Assembly: GCA_023416335.1 (NCBI GenBank)
Contig: JAEZHY010000001.1
Span: forward strand, 1-15,713
Source: Pseudomonadota bacterium
GTDB lineage: Bacteria > Desulfobacterota > Syntrophobacteria > Syntrophobacterales > Syntrophobacteraceae
Direction of reading: 5' to 3'
Length of the DNA: 15,713 nt
The position numbers and the translations under genes are program-made. Each line of letters starts with the position of its first letter. The stretch's first letter is position 1. The notes beneath the pieces were generated by a model. That model searched no databases. It was given only the letters and a program-made list of their open reading frames with translations, and was not told the origin of the DNA. Below, in pieces: positions 7,584 through 14,627 of this stretch.

Positions 7584-8213
7584 TCAGGCCGACTGGTCAA
7601 CCTTTTCCTGGAGTTTCTTCAGCAGAGTGTCAAAAGATCCGTTAGCAAGAATCGAAGCAAACTGGCTCCGATAATTCTCTACGAAACTGATGCCTTCGAC
7701 CACCACATCGTAGACTTTCCACTGACCGCTTTCCACGTGGAGCCTGTAGTCAATCTGGGCCGCCTGGCCGTTCTGGAGCGTGACGTGGGTTTTCACCAGG
7801 GCGTAATCGCCATCTATCTTCTCGGAATCGTACATTACCTTTTCGTTCGACCCGGTGTAGCTCTCAACCCGGCTGATATAGGTATTGAAAAGGAGCTGTT
7901 TGAACAGGGCCACGAACTGCTGCCGTTTCTCCTGGGACTGGTCTTTCCAGGGGCGGCCCAGCGCCCTCTTGCCCATTTCCTCGAAATTGAAATACTCATC
8001 GACTATCGTGAGGATTTCACCCTTCCTCTGCCGCAAGGAAGGCGCTTCGCCCTTCTGCGAGGTATGTAAAATCTTGAGGGCCCTTTCCGTCCCCGACTGG
8101 ATCACGTTAAGCGGGCTCGTGGCCGCCTGAGCCGCCCAGAGCGGCGCTATCACCAGCAGAAACGCAAGCGCAGTTTTCGCCAAAATTCGATGATTCCTCA
8201 CTCGATAAAACAT
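7584..8213 (-). CDS. mlaC: MlaC/Ttg2D-type periplasmic phospholipid-binding protein
   Basis: This 209-aa protein belongs to the MlaC (Ttg2D, toluene-tolerance ABC auxiliary) family, which shuttles phospholipids across the periplasm between outer-membrane and inner-membrane MCE/ABC components. A Sec signal peptide is clear: basic start, hydrophobic core ALAFLLVIAP, likely cleavage after AQA at residue 30. The mature part shows family segments such as FNFEEMGKRALGRPW, FKQLLFNTYISRVESYTG, and the C-terminal DVVVEGISFVENYRSQF. AAAGGAGA lies 5-7 nt before the ATG, and a good promoter lies about 85-110 nt upstream. The usual mlaE, mlaF and mlaD partners are not adjacent. The gene heads a probable transcript with radC and a quinone oxidoreductase. 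Confidence 0.9.
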   Translation of the reverse strand: MFYRVRNHRILAKTALAFLLVIAPLWAAQAATSPLNVIQSGTERALKILHTSQKGEAPSLRQRKGEILTIVDEYFNFEEMGKRALGRPWKDQSQEKRQQFVALFKQLLFNTYISRVESYTGSNEKVMYDSEKIDGDYALVKTHVTLQNGQAAQIDYRLHVESGQWKVYDVVVEGISFVENYRSQFASILANGSFDTLLKKLQEKVDQSA

Positions 8214-8294
8214 ATTTTCTCCTTTGGAATGATTTCCCGACTCATGCTTTCGATTTTGAAGTCATACCCCCGAATTGAGGCAGACAGGGGGTGG

Positions 8295-8322
8295 AGTATA
8301 TATCCGGCTCGAAGTTTGTCAA
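8295..8322 (-). promoter_or_regulatory. Sigma70-like promoter upstream of mlaC
   Basis: On the minus strand a consensus -35 TTGACA (8322-8317) is separated by 16 nt from TATACT (8300-8295), five of six matches to the -10 consensus. Transcription would start near 8288, leaving a leader of about 75 nt before the mlaC ATG. This is one of the best promoter matches in the window and supports a mlaC-radC-oxidoreductase transcript. Confidence 0.65.
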
Positions 8323-8394
8323 TGGTCGGCGTCAAAAGGGAAAAAACTTTTCAGACGGCAAAAACCGAACATACTTTGCAAGACGCCTCATCCA

Positions 8395-8883
8395 TCAGGA
8401 AACGATCCGCTCCAGTTCCCTTTTTGCCGATTCGTCGAACCCGAATTTACCCGCCATTTCAGGCGAAAAAAGGGCAAAAACGCCCTTCGCCCGTGAGCAG
8501 AGCGTGCCCGAGGAATCGAATAACAATCCTTTCATAACTGCTTCGCGCTCTCCGCGCTTTTCCACTACCCGCCCTTCCGCTCGAAGTTCCTGCTCGACGT
8601 AAACCGGTCTCAGAAAATCAACGGAAATCGACTTTGTCAGCACGAGAGTCTTGAGAAGGTATATGGCGGACCACCCCATCACTTCATCCAGAATCGTGGT
8701 GATCACCCCGCCGTGCACAATGTTCTGCCAACCGGACAGGTGCGGGGGAACTCGGAGCCAGGAATAAAGTGCGTTCTCGTCGGTATGGAAACGCATATGC
8801 AGGCCCGAAGGATTGGTGGGGCTGCATCCGAAACAACAGTGATTTTCCCTCGTCGGCAAAAGTTTCAAATCGTCTATGTTCAT
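8395..8883 (-). CDS. PaaI-type hotdog-fold thioesterase
   Basis: This 162-aa single-domain protein has the hotdog thioesterase pattern. The N-terminal CCFGCSPTNPSGL motif (about 16-28) is typical of this PaaI-like branch. The active-site helix HGGVITTILDEVMG starts at His57, with Asp66 and Glu67 as candidate catalytic acids. The later strand KSISVDFLRPV is the usual substrate-channel strand. Such enzymes hydrolyse acyl-CoA thioesters in the cytoplasm, and the acyl specificity cannot be read here. The ATG at 8883 has a purine-rich upstream region (GGGCGAGTAGG) but not an ideally spaced Shine-Dalgarno. It is transcribed divergently from the DUF2845 gene. No strong terminator separates it from the mlaC promoter. 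Confidence 0.87.
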   Translation of the reverse strand: MNIDDLKLLPTRENHCCFGCSPTNPSGLHMRFHTDENALYSWLRVPPHLSGWQNIVHGGVITTILDEVMGWSAIYLLKTLVLTKSISVDFLRPVYVEQELRAEGRVVEKRGEREAVMKGLLFDSSGTLCSRAKGVFALFSPEMAGKFGFDESAKRELERIVS

Positions 8884-8981
8884 CCTACTCGCCCTTCAGG
8901 GCGTCCCCTTTCAGCAATCTGCATTGAACTGAGCAGTTTAACACACAGCTGCGATTTGACGGAAACATTTCTGAAACCCGG

Positions 8982-9009
8982 TTGTCTCTGCATTAATGCT
9001 AATTAGTAT
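8982..9009 (+). promoter_or_regulatory. Candidate promoter with overlapping palindromes upstream of the DUF2845 gene
   Basis: TTGTCT (8982-8987) lies 16 nt from TAGTAT (9004-9009), four of six matches in each hexamer. Two perfect palindromes lie in and around the spacer and -10: GCATTAATGC (8990-8999) and CTAATTAG (8999-9006). A repressor bound there would block this promoter. The promoter reading is moderate; the palindromes are directly visible. Confidence 0.4.
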
Positions 9010-9076
9010 TGTTTAAGAACGACTTTTGCAATTCGATCCAGGCCGTCTGTCCGCCCTGGAAAAATAAGGAGCCGGC

Positions 9077-9418
9077 ATGAGCAAAGCAGCCGCATTCCCA
9101 TTAATAATTGCAGTCTTTCTGAGTCTATCCGCATCGGCGCATGTCCTCGCACAGGTCGGAACAACGTCCGATGTGAGTTCCCTGCGATGCGGAACGAACG
9201 ATATTCAGATCGGAGCACTCGAAGCCGAGGTCAAAAAGAGTTGCGGCCTCCCCACATCGCGAATCGGAATGGAAATTTGGGGAAGATCGGAAGTCCTCGG
9301 GCCAGGCGCGCTTGAAGATTGGGTATACAACAGAGGCTCGACCGACTTCATTTATACGCTTCGCTTCGAAGGAGGACGTCTGATCCGGATCATTCGCGGT
9401 GAAAGGGGTTTCTCGTAG
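9077..9418 (+). CDS. Secreted DUF2845 family protein
   Basis: This 113-aa protein has a Sec signal peptide (hydrophobic FPLIIAVFLSLSASA, likely cleavage after residue 25, AHVLA). The mature domain fits DUF2845: LRCG near the start (Cys38), a second conserved cysteine in KKSCGLPTSR (Cys56), then EDWVYNRG and a closing FEGGRLIRI segment. The two cysteines could form a disulfide in the periplasm. The function of the family is unknown. AAGGAG lies about 6 nt before the ATG. It stands alone, divergent from the thioesterase. A structured region at 9441-9499 follows and may end its transcript. Confidence 0.8.
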   Translation: MSKAAAFPLIIAVFLSLSASAHVLAQVGTTSDVSSLRCGTNDIQIGALEAEVKKSCGLPTSRIGMEIWGRSEVLGPGALEDWVYNRGSTDFIYTLRFEGGRLIRIIRGERGFS

Positions 9419-9440
9419 GGTATCCAGGGATGCCTGAACC

Positions 9441-9499
9441 GGGGGACCGCACGCGTAACGATTTGTTTCCCATTCTTTCAGCGGTGCGGCTCTTCCCCC
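9441..9499 (+). terminator. Possible structured 3' end of the DUF2845 transcript
   Basis: GGGGG (9441-9445) plus CCGCAC (9447-9452) can pair with GTGCGG (9484-9489) plus CCCCC (9495-9499), leaving an asymmetric internal loop and a loop of about 31 nt. ATTTTC follows. The arms are exact but the loop is long, so this is only a candidate terminator or stability element. Confidence 0.3.
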
Positions 9500-9577
9500 A
9501 TTTTCAAGAAGTCCCCAGATTCCCTCTACATCCACCTAAGTGTGCGATTCCACATCCATTCTCCCAGGCGCCCGTCA

Positions 9578-9624
9578 TTGACAACAGTCTTTTAGTGCAT
9601 AACAAATATTTAATGATTGTTGTC
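9578..9624 (+). promoter_or_regulatory. Consensus -35 with flanking inverted repeat upstream of the 127-aa gene
   Basis: A perfect TTGACA (9578-9583) is followed 16-18 nt later by an AT-rich but weak -10 region (around TAACAA). Overlapping it is an inverted repeat: GACAACAGTC (9580-9589) and GATTGTTGTC (9615-9624) are complementary at nine of ten positions across a 25-nt spacer. The arms flank the expected -10 and start site, as an operator or a regulated promoter might. Confidence 0.4.
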
Positions 9625-9707
9625 CTCCAATAGCGAGCCTTGAAGGTTTAAACCCGGTTTTCAAATTCTTCCAGGGGAAATTCTTCTTTCAAGAAAGGAA
9701 TAGCGAT

Positions 9708-10091
9708 ATGGCAATGGAACAGGAAAAGAAAGAAACAGGTGCTGCAGGACTAGGTGTCGGCGTGGGCGTTGACCTCAATCTGAAGCTGGATATGATCAAG
9801 AACCTCGTCCACACCCTGGACGATGCCCTCAGGACAACCGGTTCCGCAGTCACCGATACACTGTCGGACGCATTCAACAAGATCAAGGAATTGGGGCCCG
9901 AAAGCCTGAAGCAGCAGTCAGAGCAGGGCGGATTCGAAAGCCAGTACAACGACCTGGTTTCGAAACTCCAGCAGGCAGCGAGCCGCGGTGAGCAGGAAGC
10001 CGGGAGTCTGTTGCGCCGCATGGGCGAAAGCACCGAGCATGCCGGCCGCAAGATCGAAGAGCGAGGCGAGGGCGAAGAACCCAGACACTAA
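9708..10091 (+). CDS. Hydrophilic helical protein of unknown function
   Basis: I do not recognise this 127-aa protein. It has a charged start (MAMEQEKKET), a small glycine-valine patch with alternating pattern (LGVGVGVDLNLKL, residues 15-27), and then long amphipathic helix-forming stretches (28-63 and 76-105). The tail is very charged (RKIEERGEGEEPRH). It has no cysteine, no tryptophan, no signal peptide and no membrane helix, so it should be a soluble cytoplasmic protein. AAAGGA lies about 9 nt before the ATG, and two hairpins end the gene, which together argue that it is real. The amphipathic helices recall granule- or membrane-surface proteins such as phasins. A PhaC-like enzyme lies about 8 kb away, but this link is speculation. 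Confidence 0.75.
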   Translation: MAMEQEKKETGAAGLGVGVGVDLNLKLDMIKNLVHTLDDALRTTGSAVTDTLSDAFNKIKELGPESLKQQSEQGGFESQYNDLVSKLQQAASRGEQEAGSLLRRMGESTEHAGRKIEERGEGEEPRH

Positions 10092-10100
10092 ACCTCCAGT

Positions 10101-10132
10101 AAAAAGACGAGCGGCCCCGGTGCCGGAGCCGC
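10101..10132 (-). terminator. Intrinsic terminator for the minus-strand kinase gene
   Basis: GCGGCCCCGG (10111-10120) and CCGGAGCCGC (10123-10132) form a GC-rich stem with one mismatch. Read on the minus strand it is followed by TCGTCTTTTT (opposite the A-run at 10101-10105), a good terminator tail for the UbiB-like gene ending at 10188. On the plus strand no T-run follows. Confidence 0.6.
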
Positions 10133-10148
10133 AGTGAGCATGCAATCG

Positions 10149-10180
10149 GCCGGGAAGATCCTTCCCGGCATTTCTATTTT
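10149..10180 (+). terminator. Intrinsic terminator for the 127-aa gene
   Basis: A perfect 9-bp stem (GCCGGGAAG at 10149-10157, CTTCCCGGC at 10161-10169) has a 3-nt loop and is followed by ATTTCTATTTT. This fits a plus-strand intrinsic terminator for the gene ending at 10091. Confidence 0.75.
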
Positions 10181-10187
10181 GAAATTG

Positions 10188-11876
10188 TTAAAATTTATCT
10201 TTCGGTTTTTTCCCCGCCCTTTCATCACTGATCAAAATTGCCGTTGCAAGCATAAGCCCGCCGACTGCCGCCAAAAGGAAAAAGATGATTGCCAGTCCGG
10301 GGTATCCGAACAGAGTGAAATGAGGCGTCGGAACCTCCATGATAATTGCGGCACCGATAATGGTGGCGGCAAGGACCATTCCCAGAGCGAGCCGGTTTGC
10401 AATTTTCTGAATACCCGTCATCAGGTAGCGCTCATTGAATGCATCGACATTCAGCTTAAATTCGTTGTTTGCCAGGATTTCCGCGATTTTGTTCAGACGT
10501 CGGGGCAGTTGTTCCACGAGATCTTTGGAATCGATCGCGAGTTCATACAGGTTAGCCGTGGATATGCTCTTCAGGAGCCGTTCCCGCAGCAGCTTTCCGG
10601 AGTATCTGCGAATCGCTGCGCTCGGATCGAAATCCGGATCCAGGGTGCGGCCGATATTGTCGAGATTCAAGAGGCATTTCCCGAGCAGAGCCAGTTCGCT
10701 GGGGAAACGGAAACCGCTCTCCCCGGCTGCTTTCAGCACCTCCAGGATCACTTTTCCCACTTCGATCTGGCCGATTCTTGCCTGCTGGTAGTCCACAACC
10801 AGACTCTGAACATGGTGCGCGAATTTGTAATCATCAAAAGCGGGGGTCTTCTCACCAATTTCGACTGCATACTGCACTGCTTCATCCCCTTTACCCTCGC
10901 TGATTGCAAGAGTGAGCCGGAAAAGCTTCTTCTGCAGGGTCTCGGATATGCGCGCAACCATTCCGAGGTCGAGCAGCGCTATCCTGTTGTCGTCTGTAAG
11001 GAACACGTTTCCAGGGTGGGGGTCGGCATGGTAGAACCCGTCTACCAGTATTTGCTTCAGATAGGCGCGAAAGAGTTCCTCAGCCAGTTCGGAACCACTT
11101 ATTTCCAGCCTCCTGAGCGGGACAATCGTCGTTATCTTCTGTCCCTTGATATAATCCATTGTGAGCACCTTGGAAGTCGTATGCGACTCGACGGGCATCG
11201 GGACCACTATCATCCTGTAGTCTTTCAGATCTTCCGCCAGTGTTTTCAGGTTTTGACTCTCCTGCCGGAAATCCAGCTCTCTCAGGATAGCCTTGCGGAA
11301 TTCCGCAATCGTTTTCTCCAGCATGTACCTCCTGGCAATTTCGGTGTGCCTGTCCAGGAACCCGGCAACTTCCGAGAGGACCTCCAGATCTGTGACGATC
11401 CTGTTGCGGATGTCCGGCCGCTGCACCTTCACCGCCACGGCTCTCCCGTCGAGCAGCGTTGCATGGTGGACCTGGGCGAGGGATGCGGCCGCCAGGGGTA
11501 CTCTATTGAAGAAGGAAAAGAGCATCGGAATCGGCATTCCGAGTTCCGCCTTGATGATCGCTTCAATTGTTTCGTAGGGAAGCAACTCCGCCCTGTCCTG
11601 AAGACGCGCGAGCGCTTCTATATATTCATCGGGCAGCAGATCGGAGCGGGTGGAAAGAAACTGCCCCAGCTTTACATAGGTAGGTCCGAGTCTTTCCAGG
11701 TCCCTCGGCAGTTCATCGGCTCGGCTGACCGCTTTTACATCGTGCGGGTGGACCTCGTCCGCTATCACCTTGTCGAGCCCGGCATGAGCAAGGATATCCG
11801 ATCGCCCGTATTTGATGAGAAGCCGGGCAAGTTCTTTGTATCTCTTTACGTGCTTCGGATTGATGGAAAAACTCAT
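10188..11876 (-). CDS. UbiB/AarF/ABC1-family atypical protein kinase-like membrane protein
   Basis: This 562-aa protein has the full UbiB (AarF, COQ8) signature. There is an N-terminal extension, then the KxGQ motif at residues 69-72 (VKLGQFLSTRSDLLP). The alanine-rich loop PLAAASLAQVH (about 127-137) replaces the kinase P-loop. The ATP-site lysine is in VAVKVQRP (Lys150). The catalytic-loop equivalent HADPHPGN lies at 283-290, followed by DLG at 303-305. Two hydrophobic segments at the C-terminus form a likely membrane hairpin. The family acts as ATPases supporting isoprenoid-lipid or quinone synthesis. It is not the hydroxylase that some annotations name. The start at 11876 (MSFSINPK) is chosen because AAGGA lies 7 nt upstream; the ATG 6 nt earlier abuts that site. 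The open frame extends further to 12035 without family similarity. The cls gene lies upstream on the same strand. Confidence 0.9.
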   Translation of the reverse strand: MSFSINPKHVKRYKELARLLIKYGRSDILAHAGLDKVIADEVHPHDVKAVSRADELPRDLERLGPTYVKLGQFLSTRSDLLPDEYIEALARLQDRAELLPYETIEAIIKAELGMPIPMLFSFFNRVPLAAASLAQVHHATLLDGRAVAVKVQRPDIRNRIVTDLEVLSEVAGFLDRHTEIARRYMLEKTIAEFRKAILRELDFRQESQNLKTLAEDLKDYRMIVVPMPVESHTTSKVLTMDYIKGQKITTIVPLRRLEISGSELAEELFRAYLKQILVDGFYHADPHPGNVFLTDDNRIALLDLGMVARISETLQKKLFRLTLAISEGKGDEAVQYAVEIGEKTPAFDDYKFAHHVQSLVVDYQQARIGQIEVGKVILEVLKAAGESGFRFPSELALLGKCLLNLDNIGRTLDPDFDPSAAIRRYSGKLLRERLLKSISTANLYELAIDSKDLVEQLPRRLNKIAEILANNEFKLNVDAFNERYLMTGIQKIANRLALGMVLAATIIGAAIIMEVPTPHFTLFGYPGLAIIFFLLAAVGGLMLATAILISDERAGKKPKDKF

Positions 11877-12048
11877 TCTCATTCCTTCACCGGTCAATTC
11901 AAAAACCCAAAAAACGCCTCCCCCCGCGCATAGGCCGCTTAAAGGAAAAATAAACACTCCGCCCCTTGTGTGACCTCCCTGCCCCTCATTCCGCCAGACC
12001 GGAATAAGACCGGAAGAAAACCCGCAATCGAGCAAAATGCATCGTGAC

Positions 12049-13464
12049 TTACAGGATCGGGCTCAATATTTTCAGGATGTTGTCTCTGAGATGCTTTATC
12101 GGCGACCGGCGCTTCCATCTGTACCAGTCGAGGGGAATAGACTGTGCGATGTATTCTGCCTGTATTGCACGGAGTCTTTCGGTTATTTCCCGTCCGTACA
12201 ACAGAAGGCTCAATTCCGAGTGCAGAAAGAAGGAGCGTCGGTCAAAATTCGCCGTCCCGACAACGGAAACGAGTCTATCGACGGTCATGGTTTTTGAGTG
12301 AAGAAGCCCGCGGTGGAAATGGATGTTGATTCCCGACCCCGCCAGGGTGGAAATATAGGCGCGCGCAACTGCCCCGACGATCATATGGTCCGTATGGCGC
12401 GGTATCAGAAGGTCGATTTGAACTCCCCGGAGAGACGCAAGATAGAGCGCCACCCGGAAAGTTTCATCCGGGATGAAGTAAGGTGAAGTGATCACCACAC
12501 TCTCCCTGGCCGTTCCGATTGCCGTAACCAGAATGTCCCTGAGCGTCGTATTGGGGTCAGTCGGACCGGTGGGAACCGCCTGGACCGCAGTTTCGCCGCT
12601 CAGAACCGGTTCGGGAAAGATGCCGGGATCCTCCAGGATTTCGCTTGTCGCCAGGAACCAGTCTTCCACGAACACCATCTGCAGTTGCAGGACGGCCGGG
12701 CCTGAAATCCTGACCATTATATCGTGCCAGGCTTCCGCACGACCGTGGTCATAGTCTTTTGCCTCGATATTCTGAGATCCCGTGTAGGCCAGTTCCCCGT
12801 CGATCACGGCCAGCTTTCTGTGGTTCCTGAAATCCAGGCGCGTATGATGCCACCGAAACGGGTTAATCGTCATGAGGGCGTGGAATTCCACTCCCTGCGA
12901 CTGCAGCCACGGTCCCAGGCTTCCCGTAATGGAGCGCGAACCGAACGCATCAACCACCACACGTGTTTTCACCCCTCTTTTTGCCGCAGCAGCCAGTGCT
13001 TCACCCACACGGCGCCCTATAACGTCGTCCTGAAAAATATAGAAAAGCAGATGCACCTGCTTTCTTGCATTGTTAATGTCCGTCACCAGCCGGTTTATCA
13101 CTTCATTCCCGTCTCCCAGCAGTTCGACGTCGTTTCCCCGCACTGACGGCAGACAGGCCAGACGTTCGCTGATCAGTTCGAGCGGCATTATTCCCGCGGA
13201 CAGGGTCTGCGGGAACTGAGGCGCTATTGGGCCGGGCTTATGAAGTGAGCGAACTTCCCTGATTCTCTGGCAATAGGTCTTTGTAAGCCGACGGATTACC
13301 CTGTTTTCTCCGAAAAGGAGATAGATGGCGAGTCCTGCCCACGGCGAGAAAAAAATCAAAAGCATCCATGCGATGGCTGCAGTCGGCATGTGCCGACTCG
13401 CAATGACCGGCAGCATGAAAATCGGTATGCACCATCCCATTATTTCCCAAAAACCGAACGGCAA
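12049..13464 (-). CDS. cls: Cardiolipin synthase / phospholipase D superfamily protein
   Basis: This protein has the layout of ClsA-type cardiolipin synthases: an N-terminal pair of membrane helices (GWCIPIFMLPVIA and AIAWMLLIFFSPWAGLAIYLLFG, the PLDc_N region) and two PLD domains. The HKD motifs are HRKLAVID and HSKTMTVD, at about residues 215-222 and 389-396 in a 471-aa protein, each followed by the usual GSQN or GTANFD. The enzyme condenses phosphatidylglycerol (or a related donor pair) to cardiolipin at the inner membrane. The start at TTG 13464 is preferred because CAGGAG lies 6 nt upstream. A TTG at 13506 has its purine run too close, and an ATG at 13440 is a third option. The gene precedes the UbiB-like kinase by 172 nt on the same strand, so a shared transcript is possible. 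Confidence 0.9.
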   Translation of the reverse strand: MPFGFWEIMGWCIPIFMLPVIASRHMPTAAIAWMLLIFFSPWAGLAIYLLFGENRVIRRLTKTYCQRIREVRSLHKPGPIAPQFPQTLSAGIMPLELISERLACLPSVRGNDVELLGDGNEVINRLVTDINNARKQVHLLFYIFQDDVIGRRVGEALAAAAKRGVKTRVVVDAFGSRSITGSLGPWLQSQGVEFHALMTINPFRWHHTRLDFRNHRKLAVIDGELAYTGSQNIEAKDYDHGRAEAWHDIMVRISGPAVLQLQMVFVEDWFLATSEILEDPGIFPEPVLSGETAVQAVPTGPTDPNTTLRDILVTAIGTARESVVITSPYFIPDETFRVALYLASLRGVQIDLLIPRHTDHMIVGAVARAYISTLAGSGINIHFHRGLLHSKTMTVDRLVSVVGTANFDRRSFFLHSELSLLLYGREITERLRAIQAEYIAQSIPLDWYRWKRRSPIKHLRDNILKILSPIL

Positions 13465-13659
13465 CTTCTGCTCCTGGAACGATCCAACGAATCCTTGAAG
13501 GTTCAAACCTGCTCTGTGCTAAATATAATCCCGTTTTGCGCACAAACAGGGGCAGATTTTCTCATTTAAGGTCCGAAATAAAATGTCGGCAGAAGTCGCC
13601 GAACAATGGAAGAACTACGAGGCCTGAATATTACAGACTTCGGCTGGCAATAACTAATA

Positions 13660-13699
13660 AAAAGGGATGCCGAACCTTGCCGGTGGCGGCACCCCTTTT
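13660..13699 (-). terminator. Terminator after the DUF2231 gene
   Basis: AAAAGGGATGCCG (13660-13672) pairs with CGGCACCCCTTTT (13687-13699) with one mismatch, across a 14-nt loop. On the minus strand the stem runs into CCCTTTTTATTAG, a good T-tail, 21 nt past the DUF2231 stop. The plus strand also ends in TTTT, so it may work in both directions. Confidence 0.7.
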
Positions 13700-13720
13700 G
13701 AGCAACAGTCGAATTCCCGC

Positions 13721-14215
13721 CTATGCGGTCCGCTTTCCGTAGCCGGCGATATCCCGCAGGCAGCGTTCTTCCTCGCTACTGTACTGCACACCCACATGAT
13801 GGGTCTGGACCATCGTGTATCCGTAGTAACCGGCTCCGATCGTCAGCAGAAAACCTATCAGGGACAAAATAATACCTCCCCGCCATGCGGGAGCGACTGC
13901 ATTCCACTGTCCCACATTCAGGATCAGGCACACCAGAAAAAAGATGAGCCCCGTCGAGTTCAGGGCCATATGTTTGATTCCGGTACTTTTAGCCGGAGTA
14001 TTGCTCGGAATCCCGTACCAGTCCATGAGTCCGAAGGCAGCCGCAACAAGGGCCATTCCAAGACCGGCAATGTTTGCGACGATTGCTACCCTGAGCCAGA
14101 ACATGCTGCCGGATATTGCGTGAATGATAAAAGCGATCAGTGTGGACGTATAAAACGCAATCGGAAACGTGACGAGCATCGGATGTATGGGATGTCCCAA
14201 TATTTTTGCACTCAT
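13721..14215 (-). CDS. DUF2231 family membrane protein
   Basis: This 164-aa inner-membrane protein fits DUF2231. The conserved GHPIHPMLVTFPIAFY motif lies at the extreme N-terminus (residues 7-22). Four hydrophobic segments follow, at about 14-33, 41-63, 84-103 and 113-133. A short cytoplasmic or periplasmic tail includes one cysteine (EEERCLRDIAGYGK). The two conserved histidines in GHPIHP and the one in TGIKHMALN could bind a metal or heme, but the family function is unknown. AAGGAGA precedes the ATG by 6 nt, so the start is firm. An inverted repeat lies 34-56 nt upstream of the ATG. It has its own terminator downstream and seems to be a single-gene unit. Confidence 0.87.
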   Translation of the reverse strand: MSAKILGHPIHPMLVTFPIAFYTSTLIAFIIHAISGSMFWLRVAIVANIAGLGMALVAAAFGLMDWYGIPSNTPAKSTGIKHMALNSTGLIFFLVCLILNVGQWNAVAPAWRGGIILSLIGFLLTIGAGYYGYTMVQTHHVGVQYSSEEERCLRDIAGYGKRTA

Positions 14216-14248
14216 GAAAATCTCCTTACCGAGGAATCTCTTTGGGTA

Positions 14249-14271
14249 ATTAGTTTATTTTGCTAACTAAT
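14249..14271 (-). promoter_or_regulatory. Inverted repeat upstream of the DUF2231 gene
   Basis: ATTAGTT (14249-14255) and AACTAAT (14265-14271) are exact reverse complements across a 9-nt AT-rich spacer. The element lies about 35 nt upstream of the start codon, where a promoter or operator would be expected. The regulator is unknown; MarR- or TetR-like dimers bind repeats of this size. Confidence 0.4.
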
Positions 14272-14325
14272 CTTGTAAGTAAGATAAGGCGGTGAACTTC
14301 TTTGTAAACGAAGTGAGGCAAACGC

Positions 14326-14357
14326 AAAACCCCGCCCGACAGAGATAGATCGGGCGG
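14326..14357 (-). terminator. Terminator after the 62-aa gene
   Basis: CCGCCCGA (14332-14339) and TCGGGCGG (14350-14357) form a perfect 8-bp stem with a 10-nt loop. On the minus strand the stem is followed by GGTTTTGCG. It lies 82 nt past the stop of the small gene and upstream of the DUF2231 promoter region, separating the two. Confidence 0.65.
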
Positions 14358-14438
14358 AGCTTTGGCAGATTATTCCTACGAGAACTATAAGCGGGAAAGC
14401 TGCGAATGGAGATTCACCGGAAAGTGGATCGAATCGAT

Positions 14439-14627
14439 TCAGCCTTTTGGATTGCAGGACACGAACCTGCTCCAGCCTTCCTCTTTCGCCTTTTTTGCTT
14501 CGCGCGGCGTCAGGAATTGAAAGGTTTCGGTATCCGGGTCGTCGAACCCCGCGTTTATGGCAGGCGATTCAGCCGCGTCATTTTCTTCATGGCATGTTTT
14601 CTTACCGGGCTTTCTCGATTCAGGCAT
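14439..14627 (-). CDS. Small 62-aa protein of unknown function
   Basis: A small open frame encodes a very polar protein with no signal peptide or membrane segment. It begins MPESRKPGKK, has a single cysteine early (Cys12) and another near the end (Cys58), an acidic middle (AGFDDPDTETFQFLTP) and a lysine-rich patch (REAKKAKEEGW). I do not recognise the family. Support for a real gene comes from GGAGGA 7-8 nt before the ATG and from an intrinsic terminator 82 nt after the stop. The opposite strand here is also open (14406-14702) but lacks comparable signals. Confidence 0.65.
   Translation of the reverse strand: MPESRKPGKKTCHEENDAAESPAINAGFDDPDTETFQFLTPREAKKAKEEGWSRFVSCNPKG

Noticed and set aside
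10134..11933. Plus-strand 599-aa open frame opposite the UbiB-like gene
   Set aside because: It is fully antisense to a gene with all UbiB motifs. Its translation shows no domain and low-complexity Gln/His/Phe-rich composition, and it starts inside the terminator region. A codon-bias shadow explains it.
11877..12035. N-terminal extension of the UbiB-like frame up to 12035
   Set aside because: The added residues are Gly- and Trp-rich and unlike the family. A well spaced AAGGA supports the start at 11876 instead.
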